Below, piece by piece: positions 1 to 10,800 of a stretch of 41,936 bases of DNA. Origin of the DNA: Carex sylvatica. Lineage: Eukaryota; Streptophyta; Magnoliopsida; Poales; Cyperaceae. Each line of letters starts with the position of its first letter. Position 1 is the stretch's first letter. The stretch is from NCBI GenBank assembly GCA_964058845.1, contig CAXKVR010000541.1, positions 1 through 41,936 on the forward strand, read 5' to 3'. The notes under the pieces were generated by a model that saw nothing but the letters and a program-made list of their open reading frames with translations, made no database searches and was not told the DNA's origin. The position numbers were made by a program, and so were the translations under genes.

Positions 1-14
1 TGCAGATTTAAGAT

Positions 15-3000
15 CTATGGCCTTGGCTCCTGTGGTTCATTGCTGAGGCCGATCGAAGGGGACATGCATTCTATGCTCTCGAGTAGCTCATGTATACTGT
101 CAACTGAGGTATTTGGTGAGGCAGGATAGAAGGTAGAGAAGGATGAATTAGATGGAATGCGAGCTCTGTAATACCAATATAAAGATCATAAATACATGCA
201 TAAACCACATAAGATTTATACATACAGATTATATATCGGATTTTATGATATGAGAACTTACATGGAGCACTCAATTGTAGGTGTAAGAGGGTTAAGAGAA
301 GGCTCTGTGCGCATTTCTTGGCTGCCTAAAATAATGTTGGGTCCTGACAGTTCAGTGCCTCTCTGTTCCAGTTATATTCTTGCTCAGTTCTACCTTAGTT
401 AATTTACCACATCCTACACAAGAAAGAGAGGAAAAATACATTACATAGTACTGGTACAGTACTGTACTAGTACAGCTATGTATCACCATGCCAGTTCCCA
501 TTGCTTACAAATAAAGCTGATAAAACCTCAGTTGACCCAACATTCAATTAAATTCAGAAACAATTAGCCCTACCTTGCAAAATAGCTACTGAGACCTAAA
601 ATATGAAAATATATTGGCATTCTCTGCAGCCTTTTTTTTTGCCACTGACAACTGTCTATGTACTACATATAGCCTCATGTATGAAACAAAACACAACAAC
701 ACATACATAAATTAGAAACAAGTAAATTTGAAAAGCTAGAAACAAAATTTATGGAGTAAATTCCTACCTCCTTTCCTCCCAAATTTGTTTTGACAGCCTT
801 CACATCGACAGCCAGAGAAACAGCCAACTCCAGCCTAAAATTCAAAATAATAGAGGAGACAGCAAGAGAAGTCAAATAATAGTCAATTTTTCCTAAAATG
901 TCTTCTATTAATTGATATCTGGATAGCATACTAAGTACCTGAAAGCACTCACAATACTTCTTTATGCAAAGTGACTTTAAGCAGCTGCATCCTATTCTGT
1001 GTCTTGCAATTGGTGTTGTAGACTTGACTGATTCCTAGAAATTGAAAAAAGGGAGCTAATCAGAATTGTCCTACTTGAAAATTGAATTAAATAAACCACA
1101 GTTTGTAGCGTATGACAATCTTGTACAAAGTTGATTATGCAGGTACTGAGAGGTGAAGGTAAGATGCAACACTGAATTAAGTGTTGTAAGGAGTACCTTA
1201 GAGGTTAAGGTGGAAACGGGTCAGGTCAGGTTGATTCAACAAATGTTGATCGACCTGACCCACATGTCAGCAGGTACCAAAAGATGCTTAAAGGTCATGG
1301 TTTGAATTGACCCATATGGGTTCAATTGGTCTATGACACTTAATTCACAAGTAGTTTGAATTTGAGTCTAAATTTTTTGTTTCCATCTCCATCACACTCC
1401 AAGGCCGGCCACTGGGTAAACATTTTTCCCTTGCTAATCTCCAACAAAACAAGTCAGGCTCGGTTGGACATGACTTATCCAGTCAAGTCAGAATAGCTTG
1501 ATTTGCACATGACTATTAACCCATAAGGCCAATCTTATGCTGGTAAGGTCAGGTCAAGCATTATTGGTCCTTTTACAGGTACAACCACCACCAGTTATGA
1601 TCGTGCAACAGTATGAACAAAGGTAAAGAATAAACTACATTAGTTCGTATAAGAAAAAAAGAGAAGAAATGAAGTAAATAAATTATGTTTAGGCTTAATT
1701 CCAATTTGACCCCCTCAACTTTTCAGTTGTCGCAGAACAAGAGTGCAAAATATTCATTAATTAACTAAAAAATGAAATAAAATAAATCTTTGTAGATGAG
1801 GACCTACCTTGAATCATTTTTTTTTTATGTGAAACACAATGTTAAACAAGCCATAATGAGTACACTAACAACAGAAAGTAACTATGAAGATGACAATTAT
1901 AACAACACAGTACCAATAACAAAATTCCAGCTTTCTAGTAGCAACAACTAAAAGATAGCGATAATAATACAAATCAGATATTACCTTTGGTGGTTGAGTT
2001 GCATGCAAGACTACTTTAGGTGCAAATGCATGAGAATTTCTGCCCTCAATAACTTGCCGGCTCTGCAAAATTATTTCCTCTTGGTCATGCTTGTTCAAGC
2101 AGTCAGAGCACCAACAATTTTCATTACAGAATAAGCCGTTTGCAAAGCATTCACAGTATCTGAAACACATCAAAAGGGAACATTGAAGAAAATTCCAACA
2201 TACAATGAATTTTGTATTACAAAATAGCAGAGGCAACATACAATTTTAGGCACTTGGACTTCCTGCAGTTACAGCTCTTCGTACCATCCGTGATTTTCTT
2301 CCTGGGACATGATCAATAGAGAGTTAACAAGAGGAATACAAACATGACATCTTTCTTAGGAAAAAAAATATTTTTCTTATAGAATTATGTTGGATTTGTT
2401 ATATCCAAATCCATTCCAAATATTTAAAATACAGAATAAGGAAAAATTAAATAGATACCGCTTCTTCTTGGGACTGCAATCTAGTCCCTCATGCTGATTT
2501 GTATTTTTCGAGAGGTCAAGCAATCTGGCCTGAAGTGGGCTATTGGCACTTCCAACAGCAGCGTCCATAATGCACCCTTTCTCGAGTTCTCTGTACTCGA
2601 AACTGACAAGAGCTATGAGGGCCTGATTGTCATAGAAGTATTGCTTTTGCAATTGCAATTCAATACAATTGATGTAGAGATTAGAGACGCAGCAGAAGAT
2701 TGATTGGAATCAGACTCCGATACTGATCAGATAAGAGATTAAAAGCATTAATTTTATTAAATCGAGATAAAAAACTGATCAGAAATAACGAATTCTGAAA
2801 ACCCCAAGCCAATTTCAGATGTACTTTCAGAAAAACAGAGCGATCATGATTCAGAGATATACCTCAACAGGTGGGATATCAGAAATAACGAAATCTGAAA
2901 ACCCTAATAAAAAAAAAAAAAAATTAACTTTCAGAAACACAGAGAGATCAAGACTGAGAGATATACCTCAACGGGTGGAGATTCGTTGTACACTCGTCTC

Positions 3001-3029
3001 TTAGAGGTTGAATCTTGGTGAGAATTCAT
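15..3029 (-). CDS. CXC (TSO1/tesmin-like, CPP family) DNA-binding protein, compact form
   Basis: Predicted transcription regulator of the CPP/TCX family, whose paired cysteine-rich CXC domains bind DNA in the nucleus. Exons on the minus strand: 3029-2967, 2622-2459, 2301-2242, 2159-1985, 1034-939, 834-768, 325-262, 165-15. They join in phase to about 279 residues, with the stop at 17-15. The first CXC repeat (about residues 86-117) begins CNCRKSKCLKLYCECF and the second (about 170-201) begins CSCLKSLCIKKYCECF. Each shows nine cysteines. The usual RNP-x-AF-x-PK linker reads RNSHAFAPKV, with Ser in place of Pro. The protein is shorter than I would expect for TSO1-type members, with almost no N-terminal region. 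The start is the weakest part: the 21-residue first exon (MNSHQDSTSK...) fits by phase, but translation could instead begin at the ATG at 2568, giving 240 residues. It is divergent from the ATP10 gene. Confidence 0.86.
1035..1984. other. Large intron of the CXC gene with GGTCAGGTC-type inverted motifs
   Basis: This 950-bp intron separates the two CXC-coding exons. It holds an inverted motif pair at about 1218-1262 (GGGTCAGGTC against GACCTGACCC) and further GGTCAGGTCA-like copies near 1547-1558. They resemble the edge of a degraded repeat, but I could not define ends or a target duplication. Confidence 0.4.
2778..2980. repeat. About 100-bp tandem duplication at the 5' end of the CXC gene
   Basis: Two diverged copies lie about 100 bp apart, starting at 2778 and 2878. 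Both begin ATCAGAAATAACGAA and end near TACCTCAAC(A/G)GGTGG. The right copy overlaps the predicted donor site of the first coding exon (exon end 2967), so the left copy carries a second donor-like GAG|GTATAT around 2861-2867. A poly-A run (about 2907-2923) interrupts the right copy. Confidence 0.75.
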
Positions 3030-3718
3030 GGATCAAAATCTAAACCTTGCAAAGTAGAAGGGCGTCAAGAAGCGTCGCAGTTCCTTTTTTCTTGATTAGT
3101 GAGAGGGAATTATGATTTATGAGCGGGAGTGATAATTACGAAACTTAAAATTAGCACCTTAAACGCACCTACAGACTACAGTTGTGCCTAATCCTCCTCA
3201 CTCGTCCGATCTCCATCTAACGGATTTCGCCTTTCTGTGCTGACAGCACAACTAATGGTCGCGGTGTTTTTCTCTGACAAAGCCCATCTCTTTCTGCAAG
3301 TGGGTCCCGACCACCTGATATTGTATTTGTAATTGTAGGCATTTTCTCTGTCGTTTAATGGTGCGCCATCCTTTTGTAAATAATAAATATGTATAATTTT
3401 AATTAATTAATTTGATTGTTAAATAAAGTTATTGCCAGTATGGCATATTCCATCACTCTAATTAAATTGGTTCAAACATCACTAAGGCTTAGCATTAAAT
3501 TAATGAAGATTAAAATGAAAATGATTATTGTAATGTTGTAATTAAAGTGACCGCCAAACAGCTGAACAATTTGGAGCACAATGGCGACAGTATGGCCCAT
3601 TTATACTTTCAGGCCCGAAATAAAATTACCATTTTTATGAGGCCCAAAAATCCATCCAGTTCCAGCCTCATAATTCATAAAGAAGTCGCGCTTTTACGCA
3701 ATTCCGACAAGACGAACA
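3030..3718. promoter_or_regulatory. Divergent promoter between the CXC gene and ATP10, with two site II boxes
   Basis: The two predicted start codons face away from each other across 689 bp. GGCCCA, the complement of the plant site II element TGGGCC/T, occurs at 3594-3599 and 3641-3646, and a related AGGCCCG lies near 3611. Site II boxes are common in promoters of plant nuclear genes for mitochondrial and ribosomal proteins, which fits the ATP10 gene 75-125 bp downstream. Transcription start sites cannot be placed from sequence alone. Confidence 0.6.
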
Positions 3719-6700
3719 ATGCTAAGGCGGGTTGCATCTCGCTCTTCTCCGATCGCCGCCTTCCAGATCCAGGCGAGGATGCTCTGCCCGACGGGTCCCA
3801 CTAACCAGATTCTCCCTCTCGGACCAAGTTCGTACTTCCACATCACCACCCGTGGCTTCCTCGATCTCCACAAGGTCAGGTCTCCTCCCCTCCTCTTTTT
3901 AATATAAATATAAATATAAATATATAATTAGAGAAATGTACGAATCTAATTCATGAGCTCATATAATCTTGTGTTCTCTCTACAGATGATAAACAAAGAG
4001 GCTATAGAGAAGGAGAAAGCTAGGCTGTATGCCTTTCTCTCTGTACCTTTTTCTTTTACTTGTCTAATTAAATTTAGTTATTTTTCTTTCCTATTGAGTG
4101 AGTATTAATTGCGTGCTTCTCCAGTTCGGATGAGTTAAGCCGGGGTTATTTTGCAGATATAGCAGAAATGCGTAAACATGGTGGTAAGGTTGATTCATTC
4201 AACTCCACTCTCTTTTATTTTTATTTTTGTTCATCCGCTTTCTGACTTGTACCATTGTGTTGTGTCCTCTACCCCCGACTAATGTCTTTTAGATTTATTT
4301 TGGTATGATACTATCAGTTTAGAAGTCACTCTACATCTGCACTAAGCAACATTTCCATTCACTTTTTTAACTTAAAGAGTGACAGTTGGCACCAAGATAG
4401 CATCATCTGCTCTGGTTTTTAGTTCTAGTAGTTCCCATACTTTACTGATACAATGTATGACATAACATACTTCACTGGTAATGCACCCTTTCCATTTAAG
4501 GGGTCCATATCCCCTCAGCTTACCTGAGGTGCAATAGAGAAAATCAGACTGTTCTTTTTAACTCTGGCATGAATCTTACAGCGGACCCCCTATGTCTAAA
4601 TAGGTACCAAATTCTTTTGGCCCAAATGGGATTAAATCAGGACCGTTCTTTCTCAATTGCATCCTCAGTTATCTGTGGGAATACGGACCCCCATTTATGT
4701 CCCTCTAGATATTTACCAGACATGACCAACATAAGCACCAAGCTATGAGTTTTTAAGAATTGATATGAATTATTATGAAATCATGATATGCTTTGCAGAT
4801 TGCGGTGGCAAATAAAACACTAATTCCAGCAGATGTGGCAGTTAAGTTTCCTGAGCTGGAAGTTAACTTGGCGGACTGCGCAACTATGAAATTACCCTTT
4901 ATTGCGGGAGACAAGATTCCTGATGCTTCATTGATGTGCCTTTCTTTTCGGGCAAGCTCTCAGGTAAGAACCCTTGTTGACCTTTTTTTTTTTAGTGATG
5001 TATATCTGTAGTATTTACATGATTAAAAGGGAAGCATAAAAGATGCATGCTTGATGATTATCAGAAAGAATATATATCAAGTAACTGCATGTACATAATT
5101 GTACTAATCAATGACCCATGCTCTGCATTGGAAAATCACAACTTACAGAAAGATGACAATGGCATTCAAGTTGTCACTAATAAAATATAAATTTGTTTAT
5201 CTCTCATCTTCTTGTATCACAAAATAATCAACATAGTAAGAAAGACTGTCATACAATAAGATTGGTGGTAATTGCGGGTTGGACTTTGAGAAAATTAAAT
5301 GCATGAGAGATGTTAGAAGTTGTAATGCGGGAATGACTAAGAAGAAGATGGATGGCTATAATACATATAATAGATTTTATGGTCCAGAATCCAGATTAGC
5401 TCTAGGAAGATTAATTTGAAAAGATTGCGGCTTCTATAAGAAGGATTTGCAAAGAGGAAGGGTCATGTGCATCCACCAGGCCTCCAATTTTTACAAAATT
5501 AACTAAAAAGAACGTCAACTGGACATGATACAACCATTAAACATGATCTGTAGTGCTGTCTTTATTAGCGCGCGTAACATTCCATTGTACTTAAAATTGG
5601 CATCAAGAGGTTTATAAAAATGCTGCTGTGGTCAATTTTATGAGTCCTTTCTTTTCTGCTCGTCATGTTCTTGAAAAGTAGGGACATCAGAAGGTACCCG
5701 CTCTCTCTTGCCAAGGGGAGTGTGTCTTTACTTGATGAGCGATGGATGACGTCGTGTTCTTAAAATGCTAGATAGCCTTCGTGTTCTTAAAATGCTAGAT
5801 AGCCTTCTCTCATCATAAGTTGTTGCATATAGTGAAAATAATATAGATCATGCTTAACCATATATTGTGTTACTTGAGTTCTCAATATTTGATGTTAATC
5901 TCAAAATGTGAATACATGATGATGGCAGAAGAAAGGTAGGCTCTCATTTGAAACATTGCAAATAAGAGCCATTTTTTGGATGTTTGGAATTGGTCACATT
6001 CTTTTGAGATATTTTCAAAAGAATAGGTCTCCATTGTTAAATATTGCAAATAAGCACCATCACTTCATACGGTTGTGATGGAATAGCTGTCAGTTGTAAA
6101 ATATTGACAATTTTGCACCTAAGTAAAAAATATCGGTCGTAATGTGTGCAATGTCTTATCAGAAATCTGATAGGATAACTAAAAGCCACTAAAAAGACAA
6201 TTAGGGAGTGAGAAGAAACAAAATGACATTAATTGGCTGTATATTATTGGCACAATCTTGTAGAGATTATTGGAAGTTCTGATCTATTGAAAATGTAATA
6301 ATTTTAATAGTCTTCATTTTTTCGTTGACAGAGAATGATAGAAACTTGGAGCCTTCCTTTTCTGGATAAATTCGGTGGTGGTGCAAATATTCAAATATAT
6401 GAGGTGATTAGAGTAATCACTCTATTTCAATACCATAGTAATCCAATGGCTCTTTCTAGGGATAACTAAATCTAAAATATAGTTAGTACGTCTACTTCTG
6501 CTCAGGTATCATGTGTCGACTCATGGCTATTATCCCTCGGTCTGATAAGGCGATCCTTTATCAAGATTATGAAGAAATCCAATACGCCCCAACGACAAAT
6601 TGTATATGCATTTGGAGACCACTATTATTTTAGGAAGCAACTCCAGATACTAAATCTTCTCACAGGGTAATTTTTCTCGTAAAATTTGTCATTAGGCTTT

Positions 6701-7090
6701 CTAGTTTAGTGATATTGAATTAGTGATATTGAATATGCAACTAAAACAAGATCTTTAAGCTTGACTGTAGAAAGAGGAGAAATTAATTAGTTCAATAAAA
6801 TCAATTGGTAAGACTTACAACCATTGGTTACTTATTTTAACTCTAATTAGCATGGTTCTGTCAAGTATATAACAACAAAGTAGTGGAAAGTTTTTAAACG
6901 GGTATAAAAGAGATTACTGAAGCAGAAGGCATTGTGTTCCATTGATCATTTTTTTCATGGTACTTGAAACAGGTATGTTTTTCTCCTTGATCGGGAAGGA
7001 AGAATAAGGTGGCAAGGTTTTGGATCTGCTGCAGATGAGGAATTATCAAGCCTCTTATCATGCACCTCCCTTTTGTTTGATGAGCAATAA
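3719..7090 (+). CDS. ATP10: Mitochondrial ATP synthase assembly factor, ATP10 family
   Basis: ATP10 proteins assist assembly of the membrane Fo sector of mitochondrial ATP synthase, acting inside the mitochondrion. Exons: 3719-3874, 3986-4026, 4125-4188, 4799-4963, 6332-6403, 6506-6666, 6973-7090. All junctions keep phase and give 258 residues. The N-terminus (MLRRVASRSS...) is rich in Arg and Ser and lacks acidic residues, as expected of a mitochondrial targeting peptide. The body contains stretches I recognise from plant ATP10-like proteins: HGGKIAVANKTLIPA, GDKIPDASLMCLSFRASSQ, IETWSLPFLDKF, VYAFGDHYYFRKQLQILN and the C-terminal LLDREGRIRWQGFGSA. Exon 3 must use the donor GTTGAT at 4189, because the better-looking GTAAGG five bases upstream would give the wrong phase. 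AATAAA overlaps the stop codon. Identification rests on family resemblance recalled from knowledge. Confidence 0.9.
4499..4690. mobile_element. Fold-back MITE in an ATP10 intron
   Basis: A 192-bp inverted-repeat element lies in the 4189-4798 intron. The left arm runs from AGGGGTCCATATCCCC through CCTGAGGTGCAATAGAGAAA. The right arm is its imperfect complement, including TTTCTCAATTGCATCCTCAG and ending GGACCC. The arms extend about 55 bp. The direct repeat CCATTTA flanks it at 4492-4498 and 4691-4697, which supports insertion. It has no coding capacity, and the superfamily is not assigned. Confidence 0.72.
4964..6331. other. Long ATP10 intron; includes a 27-bp tandem duplication
   Basis: This 1.37-kb intron between exons 4 and 5 of the ATP10 gene has no coding signal. 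The one clear structure is an exact 27-bp unit repeated twice, at 5753-5779 and 5780-5806. The rest is AT-rich unique-looking sequence. Confidence 0.7.
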
Positions 7091-7255
7091 ATTAATTATA
7101 TCAGCTTTTAGTTTTGGGGATATCTGTTCTTCTCCCTTTTTACCTAATTCTTCTTTGTTTATTCTTTCCAGTTTTAGATAATTTTGTAATAAGGTTGTTT
7201 CTAAAATTTTCTATTGGAAACTTTTTGCGGTGATTTTTGCTGAATATATCTTTTA

Positions 7256-7843
7256 GGGGGTGTTCGGCATCACATGAGGATTAAATTTTAAGTGGAGCTA
7301 AGGAGCACTTGTTCGGTAGAATTGAATTAAGAAAAATGTGATAAGTAGACAAAAAAGATGCTAAGGAAGCTTAATCCAAGATAAATGGTGTCTTAAGAAT
7401 TGAAGTAAGAGGGGCTTAAGCTTAGGAATTTGGGTGAAAGGAGCAAAAGTTAATACTCAAGGTGGTTCGGACAGATTAAGCTTCTAAGGAGTCTAAAGGA
7501 AGTTTAAGGAGGCTTAAGGAGGGGTTGCCGATAGAGGCGGATTTATGTATGTCGTAGAGGGTGTTAAGCCACTCTATGATTTTAAAATTAGTAATTATGT
7601 ATATTAAAATTTAGTCGAATTTTTGAGTTTTATGAACTTTCATATAGTCTAGCTCCTCTCATAAAATAACAAAAAACATGTGATGGTAGTCTAGAGGTTT
7701 GATCTCTAGTTCGTATGTGAAAGATTATGCGTTCAATTTTCACAAATCACAATTTTTTTTGTTTATTTTACAATATTACATTTTATAGATTAGTTCCTCC
7801 TATTCAAATTTTCTAGTTTCGCTCCTGATTGCCGAACACCCAC
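7256..7843. mobile_element. PIF/Harbinger (Tourist-like) MITE
   Basis: A 588-bp element with inverted ends: GGGGGTGTTCGGC on the left and GCCGAACACCCAC on the right (one mismatch). Both sides carry the trinucleotide TTA (7253-7255 and 7844-7846), the target duplication typical of PIF/Harbinger elements. The interior has no transposase frame and is rich in AAGCTTA/GGCTTAAG-like motifs. It sits about 165 bp past the ATP10 stop codon, so it may overlap that gene's 3' untranslated region. Confidence 0.8.
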
Positions 7844-7846
7844 TTA

Positions 7847-10800
7847 GATAGTGTGGAATAATGTGAGGGCACTCAGGGCAAAGATGATCAATTGGTTTTT
7901 TTTTTTTTGAACTAGTTTCTAAATACATTTTATGATCGTACAAATTTTATTGTCAGAAGCCACTATGTTGTGTGTGGGGGTGGGTTTGCGAATTCGCATC
8001 CTCTGAGATATATCACAACTGTTCAAATACGTTATGCACAAAGCTCAAATAATACTGCCCCCTGTGCTATCCTGAATAGGCAGCGGACATGTCGGTCACA
8101 CAAAATATGAGATATGTCAGAGGATATGCACTCGGGTGTTTACAAGCTGGATGGCTGGATGCTCAGTGCCTGTTAAAAAAACATAGTTTGGGTTCTAAGA
8201 GTTGGGCATTCTTTGTATTCTCCAGCAGGAAGGTTGAGCTTTCAGAATCGACTCTTCTTTCAAGGGAAGGCTGGGTCTGTTTCCCGTTTTGAAATTTGGT
8301 AAATATTTTTGGATTTTTGGATTTTCTAATTTTTGTTTTTCTTTTCCTCAAAAAGAAAGGTCAACTAAGTCTCATATAAAAATATCTCTAAATGATGATG
8401 CTAGGGCAAAAACATGATTAATTCGGAGACCGAGTTTCATCTGACAAGCCAGACAATTACAGTATGGGCATGATAGCAAATATATATTAAATCAAGTATC
8501 CATATAGAAAAATACTAATATTGTTAAGTGCAAACCAATGTGTGTTCAAATTAAATATAATAAGTTTAAGGGTAGAATAGGTGAGTAATTATTTGAGGTT
8601 TACCCACATCACAAATTTTGAAACGATGGATAAATTGGGCTTCAATTGATTCAATGTCTGAATGACTTTTAACTTGGTCTCCATGAGCTGGATGCGTCAG
8701 TTTGATTACACAAATACGGTTGAGGTTCGCATATGAGAAGATTCAAAATGTTTGGCTACTACTCATTCTATAAAATTATAAATATTAAAAACAAAAATAT
8801 TTTATTTGTTGTTTTAAAAAGGCAGGATATTTTATAAAATTAAATTATCCGTTTCTTTGTTGTTTGTCATATACATCTATCTTTTCTAAAGTATATCCAA
8901 CATCCATTTTTGAAGGAACAATTATAAAAATCACAGGTCAGGTCCAAATCAACAAAAAGAAATGCCAACAAAGAATAAAAAGGAACAAATTGTATTTTTT
9001 TCTTAGGGTTTAAATCTTGTGATGATGTGAAACAGTTGGTCTAAAAAAAATGATGTGTTACAGTTTTCCTCAGATGCTGCTAATGAGTACTCCCAATTGG
9101 TTCTTCACTGATTTCATTACAAACTAGTTTTACAATTTTTTGATGTCCAGTTGCCATGACAAGACCACTAGAAAGAAAGATACTTTTGTATAATTGTCTT
9201 CTTTAGCTTTTGAATTGCGACAGGTGGTCTTTTCTTTTGTGGACCCCTTTTGTTTCTACATCTTGTTGTAAATAATTGCTCATATGCACTTTTCGCCAAA
9301 TTTAAAGATCTTGGAGTGTATGTTGGCTTTGTCAATTACTCTACTTGATTCTCTACTACGGTGAAAACCTTTTTCTCATTATGCAAAAGCGCTTCATTTT
9401 TTGTGGTCCTTCATTTTGGAATGGATTGCAATTCAGTGAACTATCAATTTTTGGATTTTTGTCCCACCTTTGGTCCGTTTGCTCTTGTTTTTATCTTTGT
9501 ATCAATTTTCCTACTGTTCTATAAACTTTTTAAAGATTCTGTGGCTACATATTCTAAGCACAAGATGCTGTTTTGAATAACATTATGCAATTTTTATAGT
9601 ACCTTCCTTTATCTGTAACAGTATTTTATAGGATGCTGGTACAACAAAGTAGTTAAAATTCTCTTATTATGATATCTTTATTTATCTAGTAATCACATTA
9701 GACATCCAGAAACAAAATTAAAAATTAATATAATTTCAAGAACCATTTCTACTTGAAAAATACACTCTTGAGTCTTGTCAGACGCACGTGTGTGCACAGA
9801 GATATTTTCTGTACCAAACTACTACCAGTCTACCAGTATAGTCGGTTTGTTTTTGTCTAGAGCTTCTCTTTTTTAGTAACACTTAATTATGTTCTCATTT
9901 GACTTGCTTTACATCATTTATCCTATATTTGCTGCTTTTGCTGACAAAACTATTATTATAAGATTTTTCTGTTTTTTGGTGGTAAAAAACTAAGAGGAAT
10001 GGAGGTAGTGAAAGGTGCACAGGATGTTGGGTGGATGGTTGGCATGCAGAGAATGATATCAGTTAAATTCAGAGTATGGAGAAGAGAAATTGGGGACATA
10101 TAAAGCAAATGCACTTGCCTGCTATATGACTTGCAAAATGCACAGAGTACAGAGTACAGAGTACAGACACAACCTGATTCTCTGTTACCCTAATTCTGGT
10201 CATAAGGTATGGCCATTTCAATAAAAGCATGAAATGGTATAACAATCCTCAAATATCATTCATTAATTGCATTTTGGTCCTCATAATTTTTGGGTTTCTT
10301 ATAGTTTGGTCAAAACTATTTTTTTTTTCAACCTCAAAACCATAGTTAAACACAAAATGGTATTTATGTTAAACTGAGATTGTGAATATTTTGTCCTTTG
10401 TAATGGAAATGTTTTTCAAAATTTTAAAAGATTATTCCATGTTCTAGTGATTACTATTTTTGTTTTTTGTTCTTTTTTCTGCATGAAGTGTCTTGTAAGA
10501 CGTAACAATCCAATCCACAGGCTAAAATAAATGATATTTCAGACATTATATATGTTTGATTATTTCTCTGCAATTATGTCTTCTATTCAAGAAAAACAAG
10601 GAAGAATATAAGGTTAGTTCAATATTGTCCCACGTTTGCTTCATGTACATGCTTAAGTTTGATACTTGATAGTTGATAGTACATTTTTGCGAATTACTCT
10701 CCAGATGCATAAGCTCAAAGGCAAGCCATCGAAAGTTTGATAATGTTGAAGTTCGATTTACTGGAAGCATTCTGGGGACAAATTTGGGAGTATTATATCA

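Noticed and set aside
7672..7740. tRNA-like text (GATGGTAGTCTAGAGGTTTGATC ... GTTCAATTTT) inside the Harbinger MITE
   Set aside because: No closed acceptor or T stems, and the B-box match is poor. A working tRNA cannot be supported.
8089..8351. Overlapping short open frames on both strands, about 62-67 residues each
   Set aside because: No motifs, no splice partners, and the opposite-strand frames mirror each other. Chance frames in intergenic DNA.
9361..9576. 71-residue hydrophobic open frame on the plus strand
   Set aside because: It does not begin with ATG, and its T-rich codons yield Phe/Leu/Ile runs. It looks like translated poly-T DNA rather than a membrane protein.
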